Assembly (NCBI GenBank): GCA_016714985.1
Contig: JADKBS010000019.1
Span: 123,015-187,014 of the forward strand
DNA: 64,000 bases
Source: Saprospiraceae bacterium
Lineage (GTDB): Bacteria > Bacteroidota > Bacteroidia > Chitinophagales > Saprospiraceae
Direction of reading: 5' to 3'
Under the pieces are notes generated by a model. That model was not told the origin of the DNA. It did no database searches and saw only the letters and a program-made list of their open reading frames with translations. Position 1 is the first letter of the stretch, and each line of letters opens with the position of its first letter. The position numbers were made by a program, and so were the translations under genes. Shown piece after piece: positions 54,401 through 61,319 of the stretch.

Positions 54401-54499
54401 CAACTTTATCAAAAGGACATCAAAATTGAAATGCTTGATCTGGGTAAACTTGGTGGTGACTCGCATGGCACCCAAGCCACCATTTCATATTCACTATAA
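51449..54499 (+). CDS. propeller-containing LytS-type sensor kinase, second of tandem pair
   Basis: 1016 residues from ATG 51449, inside the end of the preceding gene. Domain order is the same: signal peptide ending HAAAQ, propeller (DVADGLPSSLVYCALQDSKG, MWLGTDKGLVRFDG), Y_Y_Y-like domain, one membrane span, and kinase core with His822 in QMNPHFVGNSINA and TDNGVGIEVSR. The kinase half is nearly identical to its neighbour while the propeller has diverged, suggesting duplication followed by change in ligand recognition. The pair may form hetero-oligomers; inferred. A hairpin that is also part of a shared repeat follows at 54561-54619. Confidence 0.9.
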   Translation: MSITRNITYSRLKNALLIYFFILCFGLHAAAQEPAYLHYDVADGLPSSLVYCALQDSKGFMWLGTDKGLVRFDGSRFKVFGIKDGLPDLEVLSLFEDMEGRIWMSCLQNKPVFLLNGEIHTAENDPMLSKMNMTSGVYSFFIDEDETLWIAGDPYKFCKVKKQTTTCFDVPKTLKNGTPFGRPYGPSIRLFHKVEGTVLGLGNEAILFFDQEGRYAEKIILLKDYVQGELAFNDVFAVGNKLIFSYQNRLVVVEIGNCEITSLSELKDSHFGRVRIDKDGKTAWVCSQADGVQGMQFTGSTMTQTAHLLPGKRTTDVIKDKEGGYWLGTFNEGIYYLPKNAPTTYTKANSPHLFSDDIFSLSSYKDGTLLLGDDAGILYEVKDGVWRFNDFDQSMGRNRILQIIPMGEADWIAVTDRGLFSKTSGRINVFKGDGAPKSLIINGDEMWLGTSNFLSYKHARVDTSQRVEMHRTTTLCLDKQGNLWSGGFGGLMSQATGFKSAGTGFSRLLSGRISDIKNTSGNQGIWVASPAFGLLKLDIDKGKVKRVEVINDSLTIPIENINTIFQGQDDRVWLATNSGVYSVNGKYDVSKFVERNGLVSDNVNAVYVIGDTLFAATTAGLSVIPLSNGAKDILDFKSLFSEVGYSLDSKNKTIDLLNALDTGHEITLPAKMTLLEVHMTGLTFNHRNNLSFEFKIGHHFLPVGLLTWENFFLSLRDLGTNEPNTIILQDYKYSFGANTPPGKYHLSTTAILPNGERSKHSDSLSLIVKPFWWQVLWVHLALASLVAYGISRLVKDREKLLKIQNVNSELQLQAIRAQMNPHFVGNSINAIQQFFYPPDPVKASEYISIFSDLLRRTMYFSETDFITFAEELAYVNDYLKMINLRFGNRFSYEITGVETISEDTIFPSMLLQPILENATIHGLASIGPSMLSICFHKKDGRINCTVTDNGVGIEVSRDRKAKAGGTNRISKGIQLLERKVETLNQLYQKDIKIEMLDLGKLGGDSHGTQATISYSL

Positions 54500-54556
54500 A
54501 ATGCCTGAAACAACCAATATGCGCTATGGGATTTTTCAACCATTTAGACTCATTAG

Positions 54557-54619
54557 AGGGGGGAGGAGAGAAAAAATTTCATTTTTTCTCTCTCCTCCCA
54601 CACCCTCCTAAGCAGTTAC
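54557..54619. repeat. palindromic element, copy 2, acting as a terminator
   Basis: gggaggagagaaaaaa (54561-54576) pairs with ttttttctctctcctccc (54582-54599), then acaccctcctaagcagttac. The stem, the T-rich arm and the taagcagttac end match 3633-3695 almost base for base, in the same nested order. It lies 60 bases after the second sensor gene and is suited to terminate it. Confidence 0.8.
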
Positions 54620-54856
54620 AACCATTCTGAATTAATGTAAACAACCTAGTGAAGTTGAATAAATAAGTTAGACCGATTGGGTTTGCAAATACTTGTTAGT
54701 CAATGCTTTGGAAATTCATTCCCGACAAGCCGGGACAGGCTGTTCATCATTTATCATTCACTTAGATACCATTTTGTGTTTGCGGCGGCTTTGACGCCAC
54801 GATCATAAATTGTTGATTGTTAAACAGTTTTCACCTAACCAAAACATGCTTTTGAA
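54620..54856. other. leader region of the LytTR regulator
   Basis: AT-rich stretch without a gene. It contains the second tcccga/cgggacaggc motif (54720-54750). I do not see a convincing TAnnTTTG box. Confidence 0.5.
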
Positions 54857-55612
54857 ATGAAAAAAATCAATACAATCATCGTTGACGACGAAGAAAGCGC
54901 CATCAACACACTACGAGGGATGATCAATAATTATTTTCCCCAAATCGAAGTGGTAGCTGTGGCCAACAATGTAGATGATGCTTTGCAAAAAGCAGCTGCA
55001 CATCAGCCGAGTTTGGTTTTTCTTGACGTCGAGATGCCGCCCTTTGGTAGCGGGTTCGACTTTTTGGAGAAGTGTCCCAATAGGAACTTCGGGGTCATCT
55101 TTGTCACAGCCTATCCCAAGTATGCCATCAAGGCTATCAACGACGCACAACCCTGGGGGTACCTCGTAAAGCCTTACAGCGTCAATGAACTTACATTGGC
55201 CATAGAAAAGGCAGAAGAGAAAATCAAGGAACTGAACGAGGTAAACTCCCTGATCAACGAGGAACATTCCCTCGTCCTGCCCGATGCCCGCAAAGGAAAC
55301 GTGGTCATCCGAACCAAAGACATCGTCTATTGCGAAGCCGACGGCACCACCACCGACATCTTTTATCAAAAGGAAGGGAAAATGCTGAGATTCACGGCAT
55401 CCAGAACGCTGAAGGACGTAGAGGAGCAATTGCCTATTCGTACTTTTTGCAGGAGCCACCACAGCTATTTGGTAAACCTTGCCTTTGTGGACAGGTACGA
55501 ACGCACTGGGCGAAATGGCATCATCCATTTTAAGGATGGCTCCAAAGCTCCCATCTCCGTTGGTAAAATGGAAGATTTTGAGGATCGTTTCCTTCAATTC
55601 TCTGGAGGTTAG
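54857..55612 (+). CDS. LytTR response regulator
   Basis: 251 residues. A receiver (VDDEE acidic cluster, phospho-acceptor Asp57 in LVFLDVEMP, Lys in GYLVKPYS) is joined to a C-terminal LytTR DNA-binding domain (VIRTKDIVYCEADGTTTDI, FCRSHHSYLVNLAFVDRY). It follows the tandem LytS-type kinases on the same strand and is their natural partner. LytTR proteins bind pairs of direct repeats; a phased array of acgctc motifs lies 124 bases downstream (55736-55850). It has its own leader, so it may be transcribed separately from the kinases. Confidence 0.92.
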   Translation: MKKINTIIVDDEESAINTLRGMINNYFPQIEVVAVANNVDDALQKAAAHQPSLVFLDVEMPPFGSGFDFLEKCPNRNFGVIFVTAYPKYAIKAINDAQPWGYLVKPYSVNELTLAIEKAEEKIKELNEVNSLINEEHSLVLPDARKGNVVIRTKDIVYCEADGTTTDIFYQKEGKMLRFTASRTLKDVEEQLPIRTFCRSHHSYLVNLAFVDRYERTGRNGIIHFKDGSKAPISVGKMEDFEDRFLQFSGG

Positions 55613-55735
55613 GACGCAAGAGTTTTGTCAAAAATTAGCCAAACTGCACGGTTATTGGTCAATTCGACAGGACTATTGTTTGCCACTGGACAAAGGACTT
55701 GCGTTGCCTTACCTTTACAACATAATCAAAACGAA

Positions 55736-55850
55736 ACGCTCTTTCTGAAGAAAAACGCTCTTTTTTAAGGCATACGCTCTCAAAAAACACACGCTCGCTT
55801 TTTTTATCAGTAGGTCCGGCGAAAAACACGCCCTTTTAAAGAGTATGCCC
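55736..55850. repeat. phased acgctc array downstream of the LytTR regulator
   Basis: acgctc occurs at 55736, 55755, 55774 and 55791, then variants acgccc at 55828 and atgccc at 55845. Spacings are 19, 19, 17, 37 and 17, that is multiples of about 18-19. The intervening bases are A/T-rich. No gene overlaps the array. Confidence 0.7.
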
Positions 55851-55884
55851 TCAACACATCCAAAATCTTAAAGAAACCAATTTG

Positions 55885-55923
55885 AATCGGCTTTAGGTAC
55901 CAACCTTGGCCGATTTCTTTTTT
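55885..55923 (+). terminator. terminator after the LytTR regulator region
   Basis: aatcggc (55885-55891) pairs with gccgatt (55909-55915) around a 17-nt loop, followed by tcttttttt. It is 270 bases past the stop, so the acgctc array may be transcribed. Confidence 0.6.
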
Positions 55924-56050
55924 GAGGCTTTAACAAAAATTTAGCTGCCAATCCCAACATCCCAACTCCCATTCCACGTTATTTTTGCGCTACGCAACGG
56001 CTATTGCTCCAATGGCAAGCCACATTTCACAATCAAAAAATCCAAAGCGC

Positions 56051-56608
56051 ATGAAACTTTCCCACTTGGTTTTCCTGATGGCCTTCTCTTTGTTGGCAGC
56101 CTGCAGTGATGATGATGCCAACCCTTCTGGTACCACTATCCTCAAATATGACAATGATAACGTCTCCGGCCCCCTGCTCGCCGCTGGTGAGCACGAGTTG
56201 GCTGTTCGGTTCCCCGCCAGCCTGTTGGCCGATCATGTTGGCGAAAATCTAACGGAGGTGCAGGTTTTTGTGGGCAATCAGCCAGCCGCATGCCGTATCC
56301 GGATTTACGGGCAAGGCGATGCATTCACGCCCGGTGCCAAAAAATACGATGCTGACGTGACCAATTCCGTTGCTACGAGGCAATGGTTCAAACATGCTAT
56401 TGCCACAGGCTTTGAAATCACGGGCGAAGATGTTTGGATCGGTATCTATGTAGAACATACCGTGGAAATGAACTCCATCGGCTGCGATGCAGGCCCCCGC
56501 CAACCCAATGGTGATTGGCTCTTTTCCGGTTCCGACCTCTCTTGGAAAACCTACCAAGAGCGTACCAGTGAAGGCGTCAATTGGAACATTCGTGCGAAAA
56601 TTGAGTAG
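56051..56608 (+). CDS. lipoprotein of unknown function
   Basis: 185 residues from ATG 56051, where a lipoprotein signal starts (lipobox LLAAC, Cys18, followed by SDDDANPSG). The mature domain is beta-rich, with segments LKYDNDNVSGPLLAAGEHEL, LTEVQVFVGNQPAACRIRIY, and a closing GVNWNIRAKIE. The pattern of uptake-style jelly-roll segments after a simple lipobox is common in Bacteroidota, but I do not recognise the family. Confidence 0.65.
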   Translation: MKLSHLVFLMAFSLLAACSDDDANPSGTTILKYDNDNVSGPLLAAGEHELAVRFPASLLADHVGENLTEVQVFVGNQPAACRIRIYGQGDAFTPGAKKYDADVTNSVATRQWFKHAIATGFEITGEDVWIGIYVEHTVEMNSIGCDAGPRQPNGDWLFSGSDLSWKTYQERTSEGVNWNIRAKIE

Positions 56609-56719
56609 AACGATTTGATAAATTGAAAATGAAACGCCGGTTGTGCCTAATGCATGGTCGGCGTTTTTTGTTTTGAAACAACAGCGTTCAGTTACCTTCG
56701 CCACCACAACCCGTACCGT

Positions 56720-57491
56720 ATGCTTTCAGGAAAAAACATTGTTCATCATTGGTGGCACATCAGGCATGGGGCTGTCCGCTGCCCAAGCCTTTCAGCGGCA
56801 AGGGGCGATGGTGGTGGCGCTCGGCATTGGCAAGGAGGCCTCCATTCGGGCCATTGAAGTGCTTGGCCGCCATGCCCACGTGCTCACCGGCGATGCCACC
56901 GAGGAGGGCCAAGCCGAGTCTGCCATCGAAAAATGCCTTGAACGATTTGGCCCCCTGCACGGACTCTACCATGTGGCGGGCGGCAGCGGCAGGCGATTTG
57001 GCGATGGCCCCCTGCACGACCTCACACTCGAAGGCTGGGAGCGCACCTTCCAACTAAACCTTACCTCCGTCATGCTTTCCAACAGGGCTGCCGTGCGGCA
57101 ATTTTTGCGGCAAGACACTGGTGGTGCCTTGCTCAACATGGGATCCGCCTTGGCTTTTTCACCTGCTCCGCAATTCTTCTCTACCCACGCCTACACGGCT
57201 GCCAAAGCTGCCATTGAAGGCTTTACCAAAAGTATAGCGGCTTATTACGCTCCGCAAAATATCCGGGCCAACGTCATAGCCCCTGGCCTAACGGACACGC
57301 CAATGGCCCAGCGGGCAGTTCAGAATGACGACATTATGCAATACGTGCGCCACCGCCAGCCGCTTGACGGCGGGCGGGCGGGTTCGCCGCATGATTTGGA
57401 CGGGCTTGCTGCCTTATTGTTATCTGATGCTGCCAATTTCATCACCGGGCAGGTGGTAGCAGTGGATGGTGGGTGGAAATTGGGAAATTAA
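56720..57491 (+). CDS. SDR-family oxidoreductase, probable +1 indel near the start
   Basis: The Rossmann core reads FIIGGTSGMGLSAAQAF (NAD(P)-binding), with NMGSALAF (catalytic Ser), HAYTAAKAAIEGF (Tyr and Lys of YxxxK) and the closing FITGQVVAVDGGWKLGN. The natural start ATG at 56720 gives MLSGK, but a run of six A (56731-56736) puts it out of frame. With five A the protein would be 256 residues, the standard SDR size. Without that correction the frame continues upstream to 56643 with an implausible N-terminus. The substrate is unknown. Converges on the hydrolase at 57548. Confidence 0.8.
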
Positions 57492-57564
57492 GAAATTGGA
57501 CAACGAGCCAATTTCCTAATTTCCCAATTTCTTGATTTCCTAATTTCTCAAATTCCCAATTTCC
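57475..57564. repeat. inverted short-period array, gaaattgg unit
   Basis: Left arm 57475-57499 (ggaaattgggaaatt units) and right arm 57508-57564 (ccaatttcctaatttccc units) are inverted copies with an 8-nt spacer. The array contains the stop codons of both converging genes and may act as a bidirectional terminator. Confidence 0.85.
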
Positions 57565-58387
57565 GCTTCAGGAACTCCACCGCCAGTTTGTTCGCCGCTT
57601 GCGCAGCGGCGTCGTTGTACCGTGGGCTAGTCGGGTTTGCAAAGGCATGGTCGGCCTCGAACCAATGGTTCTCCACCTTCTTGCCCGTGGCCTTGGCCAG
57701 TGCCTCGAACTTGCCGATGGCCTCTTGGTTGATCCATTTGTCTTGATTGGCAAAAATGCCGAGCACCTCGCAGTTGAGCGGGGCAAGTTCCTCCGCCTTT
57801 TCCACGGGCATACCATAGTACATGACACAGCCGACGCCCCGCTCGGCAGCCAGGATGCTGCTGCGCAATGACCAGCCGCCGCCAAAGCACCAGCCAATAG
57901 TTGCCACCTCGCCGTCCTTGCCTGCAAATGCCAAAGCCGCCTTCACGATGGCCTCCCGCCGCTCTTGGCTTACGCTGCCCATGAGCTTGCCCGCTTCTTC
58001 GGGATTGGCGGTCATTTTGCCATCGTAGAGGTCGAGGGCCACGACGGTTACACCGCTCAGATTGTCGGCCAAGCGGTCGGCTTCTTGTTTGATTTGGTCG
58101 TTGAGGCCCCACCATTCGTGAATCACGAACAGGTACTTGGTGGTGCGGGGTTCCGCTTTGATGACATAAGCTTTGGTGGTGCCGCCATCGGGCGTGCGCA
58201 GCTCAAGCATGGTGCCACGGCCTTGGTAATCAATGGCTTGCGGCACTTCGTGGGCCTTGATAAAGTTGGCATCCGAGGTGAACTTGGACATGGCATCGCC
58301 ACCCTGACCGGGAATTGAGTCGCTGGTGCAGCGGCACAGGGCAAAGATTGCGAGCATTGCGAAGCAGGAAAGGAAAAGATTCTTCAT
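57548..58387 (-). CDS. dienelactone hydrolase family lipoprotein
   Basis: 279 residues from ATG 58387. The signal carries a possible lipobox (ALCRC, Cys20). The alpha/beta-hydrolase core shows the family triad: Cys in IGWCFGGGWS, Asp in FANQDKWIN and His in EADHAFANPT; Glu of the oxyanion region is in VIHEWWGLND. Dienelactone hydrolases cleave cyclic esters of chloroaromatic pathways, but most exported homologs have unknown substrates, and no such pathway is near. The last codons lie in the repeat array at 57475-57564. Confidence 0.88.
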   Translation of the reverse strand: MKNLFLSCFAMLAIFALCRCTSDSIPGQGGDAMSKFTSDANFIKAHEVPQAIDYQGRGTMLELRTPDGGTTKAYVIKAEPRTTKYLFVIHEWWGLNDQIKQEADRLADNLSGVTVVALDLYDGKMTANPEEAGKLMGSVSQERREAIVKAALAFAGKDGEVATIGWCFGGGWSLRSSILAAERGVGCVMYYGMPVEKAEELAPLNCEVLGIFANQDKWINQEAIGKFEALAKATGKKVENHWFEADHAFANPTSPRYNDAAAQAANKLAVEFLKRKLGI

Positions 58388-58388
58388 G

Positions 58389-58653
58389 AATGAATTGTTT
58401 TATTGTTTCATTGCTGCATGGTTTCATTGCTATGTTGATGAAAACACTAGATGGAATGCAAAGAATGCAACATATTTGCCCAAAGCTAAGGCAATGGCTC
58501 AAAACACCGGTATCAATTTAAAAATAGTCCCGTCTAACGGCGTTGCAGCTAAAGCAGCTAAATGGCTATGAATGCCGTCCTTTTTTGAACCATGAAACCG
58601 TGAAGCAATGTAACCATGTAACAGGGAATCCATGAAACAGTTGAACCATGAAT
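58389..58653. repeat. two facing arrays, caatgaaacc unit, long spacer
   Basis: Left array 58389-58434 (ttgtttcattgctgcatgg units) and right array 58587-58653 (gaaccatgaaaccgtgaagc units) are inverted in sense, separated by about 150 bases. The right array runs into the first codons of the deaminase gene. Confidence 0.6.
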
Positions 58654-59110
58654 CGTTTATGAAAGCGGCCATTCGGATGGCTTTTGAAGGGATGCGAAGC
58701 GGGCAGGGCGGCCCGTTTGGTGCGGTCATGTGAAAAACGGTGAAATCATCGGGCGGGGTAACAACAAAGTGGCGCTCACCCTCGACCCCACGGCCCATGC
58801 CGAGGTCGTCGCCATCCGTGACGCCTGCAAGACCCTCGGCCATTTCCAGTTAGACGATTGTGTGCTCTACACCTCTTGCGAGCCTTGCCCCATGTGCCTT
58901 GGCGCCATCTATTGGGCAAGGCCAAAAGCATTCTATTTTGCCTGCACCCAAGCCGACGCAGCCGCCATCGGTTTCGACGACCAGTTCATCTACGATGAAA
59001 TCGGGTTGCCATTTGACAAAAGGCGAATACCTACCCTGCCGCTGTTGCGGGAGGAGGGGTTGAAGGCGTTTGAGGAGTGGGAGAACTTAATGGATAAGTT
59101 TGTATATTAA
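58632..59110 (+). pseudogene. guanine-deaminase-like nucleoside deaminase, frameshifted
   Basis: From ATG 58632 the frame reads MKQLNHESFMKAAIRMAFEG then GGPFGAVM and stops at 58731. One base later the expected continuation VKNGEIIGRGNNKV follows. One missing base around 58728-58730 restores GGPFGAVIVKNGEI and a total of 159 residues, the usual GuaD length. The zinc site is intact: His and Glu in THAEVVAIRD and two Cys in TSCEPCPMCLGAIYWAR. A GTG at 58730 could start a protein lacking the substrate loop. The stop shares bases with the converging AI-2E transporter gene. Confidence 0.8.
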
Positions 59111-60216
59111 TCTCCCTTCCCCGCCATCCTTTCCTTCAAGTTCTGCACAATATGGAACTCGCTCAAGAACACAGAGGCGATTACCCGCAGTACCATGTAG
59201 CCCGGAATGGCTAGTACCATTCCTGTCACGCCGCCAATTTTGGCACCTATCAGCACCACGAAGAAAATCTCCAGTGGGTGTGTCTTGAGCGTGCTGGAGA
59301 AGATATACGGCTGCGTAAAGTTGTTGTCAATCATTTGGCATCCAAAAAACACCCCGATGACCTTTAGCAGCATCGGAAGCGTGTAGTCGTAAAAGTTCAC
59401 TTCAAGGTTGGAGGACACCGTGAAAATGACCCCAAATGCCATGCCCACGATGGGGCCGACGTAGGGGATGACGTTCAGTAGCCCGCCAAAAACGCCAATG
59501 AGCAGGGCGTTTTTGATGCCAAAAGCCCAGAGCGCCAAGGTTATCATGAGTGAAAAAGCCAGCATTTGAAGTACCAGTCCCCGAAAGTAGAGGGCGAGGT
59601 TTTTGGCGATGTCCGACAGGGCATGCTTGATTTGAGCATCGTACTGGCTGGGCATGAGCGAGGAAAGGAAATTGACGAAAATGCCCTGCTCCTGCAAGAA
59701 GAAAAAACTGATGAATACGACCGCTCCAATGGTGACCCCGATATTGCCCGCCGTGGCAAAGAACCCACTGATGTATTTTTTGATGGAAGACGGCTCGAAC
59801 GACCCCGTCAGCCGCTCCTGCAACTGTTGCTCCAGCGGGATATTGGCATCCACAAGCCCATAGCTGGCCAACTGCGTTTGGAGATTGGTCAAGGGGTCTT
59901 GCAGCGCCCGCCCCAATGCTGCATAATCCACATGCGCCAAGTTGTCAATCTGCGTAATAATGGGCGGTACAAATACCATTATCAAAAGTATCAAGCCCAG
60001 AAAAAAAGTGATGAGTGTCAGCGCTGCTGCCATATTGGAGCCTACTCGGTATTTCCATACCTTGATTTTTTTGAAAAACCGCATGAGCGGTTGTCCCAAC
60101 ATGGATACTACCCATGCCAGCACGGCGTACATCACAAGGTCACTGAAAAACCAGACAAGGGCACAAATCAGTACGAGGCTGACCACGAGGGCGAGGGTTC
60201 GGTTTGTTATTTTCAT
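59107..60216 (-). CDS. AI-2E family transporter
   Basis: 369 residues from ATG 60216. Eight predicted spans with the family's layout: two N-terminal hairpins, a long soluble segment (residues about 105-175), then FFLQEQGIFVNFLSSLMP, GLLNVIPYVGPIVGM and IDNNFTQPYIFSSTLKTHPL, the most conserved PF01594 stretches. Members export diverse solutes; AI-2 transport is only one proposed role. Convergent with the deaminase gene, with a 4-base overlap at the stops. Confidence 0.9.
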   Translation of the reverse strand: MKITNRTLALVVSLVLICALVWFFSDLVMYAVLAWVVSMLGQPLMRFFKKIKVWKYRVGSNMAAALTLITFFLGLILLIMVFVPPIITQIDNLAHVDYAALGRALQDPLTNLQTQLASYGLVDANIPLEQQLQERLTGSFEPSSIKKYISGFFATAGNIGVTIGAVVFISFFFLQEQGIFVNFLSSLMPSQYDAQIKHALSDIAKNLALYFRGLVLQMLAFSLMITLALWAFGIKNALLIGVFGGLLNVIPYVGPIVGMAFGVIFTVSSNLEVNFYDYTLPMLLKVIGVFFGCQMIDNNFTQPYIFSSTLKTHPLEIFFVVLIGAKIGGVTGMVLAIPGYMVLRVIASVFLSEFHIVQNLKERMAGKGD

Positions 60217-60326
60217 GTTGGCAAAGTTTGGCGCAAGGTAAATCGAAAAAAAGAAACAAATATTTTCAAAAATGTGCAACCTTTTGGTTTTTGCTGCTAC
60301 TTTTATGCGGACAATTATCATACATT

Positions 60327-60373
60327 GGTTTTCGGGTTTTCGGGTTCTTAGGTTGCCCTAAAACCCGAAAGCC
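60327..60373. repeat. small inverted array, ttcgggtt unit
   Basis: ggttttcgggttttcggg (from 60327) faces ccctaaaacccgaaagcc (60356-60373). It lies between the divergent AI-2E and DUF1761 genes. Confidence 0.5.
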
Positions 60374-60403
60374 ATCTATCTTTTCACCAACTTTATCAAA
60401 ACT

Positions 60404-60910
60404 ATGGAAATCAATTTTTTCGCACTCATCGTTGCGGCACTGGTGCCGATGTTACTTGGCTTCGTATGGTACCACGAAAAAGTCTTTGGCAAGGCTTGGA
60501 TGGCCGCTGCCGGCATGACCGACGAAAAGATTAAAGGCGGCAACATGGCACTCATATTCGGCCTTTCGTTCCTGTTCAGCCTGATGCTTGCATTTCAGAT
60601 GAACATCCAAGCCGTACACGATGGCTTCGTTGAAGGGGCAATTGCCCATGCCACTAATTATGGCGAACCTGCGCCAGGTTCAGAAATTGCAAAATGGATA
60701 GAATTCTACAAAACCAACCTTGCAGCTTCGAACCACACCTTCAAGCACGGTGCTTTCCATGCTGTAATGCTTGGCCTTTTTCTCGTCTTACCCGTCTTCG
60801 CTACCAATGCCTTGTTCGAGCGGAAAGGCTTTAAGTATGTTGCCGTGAACGTGGGGTATTGGATAATCTGCCTCGGCATCATGGGCGGTATCATCGCAGC
60901 TTGGCGTTGA
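60404..60910 (+). CDS. DUF1761 membrane protein
   Basis: 168 residues, four membrane spans. It starts MEINFFALIVAALVPMLLGF followed by VWYHEKVFGKAW, the conserved opening of DUF1761, and has HGAFHAVMLGLFLVLPV and YWIICLGIMGGIIAAW later. Function unknown in the family. A strong terminator follows. Confidence 0.88.
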   Translation: MEINFFALIVAALVPMLLGFVWYHEKVFGKAWMAAAGMTDEKIKGGNMALIFGLSFLFSLMLAFQMNIQAVHDGFVEGAIAHATNYGEPAPGSEIAKWIEFYKTNLAASNHTFKHGAFHAVMLGLFLVLPVFATNALFERKGFKYVAVNVGYWIICLGIMGGIIAAWR

Positions 60911-60933
60911 ACTTTGTCTTGAAAAAAACTTGT

Positions 60934-60968
60934 ACGCCCCGGCACACCTCAAATGCCGGGGCGTTTTT
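60934..60968 (+). terminator. terminator of the DUF1761 gene
   Basis: acgccccggca (60934-60944) and tgccggggcgt (60954-60964) form a perfect 11-bp GC-rich stem with a 9-nt loop and end in five T. Confidence 0.92.
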
Positions 60969-61019
60969 GTTTCATGCTAGCTGGCCTCACCTAATTCTTT
61001 TCAACAATGCCGTTTGTTG

Positions 61020-61164
61020 GCCCAGGAGGTACTATCCCGCAACTGGCAAGAAAGTAAAATTCCACGTTTACGAAACGCACAAGGTGGAAAACGGCAAGCT
61101 GGTATCCATCCACAACTACCAGGATTCTGGGACATTGATACGCCAACTGGGGATGATGAAATGA
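61020..61164 (+). pseudogene. 3' remnant of an NTF2/SnoaL-like gene
   Basis: The frame reads RRYYPATGKKVKFHVYETHK, then VENGKLVSIHNYQDSGTLIR and QLGMMK before a stop at 61164. This is the typical C-terminal end of SnoaL-like ester cyclase proteins. No start or N-terminal part precedes it; it follows a terminator directly. Probably a truncated gene end. Confidence 0.55.
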
Positions 61165-61308
61165 ATTCAAAACATCCACGAATTGCGGGAGGAGAACGGA
61201 ATAATGGAAATCCTTCTTTTTCCTTCCGCTCCATCCTGATTTAATGCCCGTATTTAAGCCATTATGGTTGCCCCAAAAAAATCTTAACTTCTATTTGAAT
61301 TCGGTTTT

Positions 61309-61316
61309 TACCTTTG
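61309..61316 (+). promoter_or_regulatory. -7 box TACCTTTG of guaB, adjacent to the start codon
   Basis: TACCTTTG ends 3 bases before the ATG at 61320, so transcription would begin at about the start codon, giving a leaderless or near-leaderless mRNA. Same arrangement as gyrB. No clear -33 element. Confidence 0.5.
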
Positions 61317-61319
61317 CGG

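Noticed and set aside
55736..55850. CRISPR array downstream of the LytTR gene
   Set aside because: Repeated part is only six bases with 11-13 base intervals; far too short.
60859..61164. 101-residue open frame as an intact gene
   Set aside because: Its first half is antiparallel to nothing real and crosses the terminator; only the last 48 residues resemble a protein family, so it is treated as a remnant.
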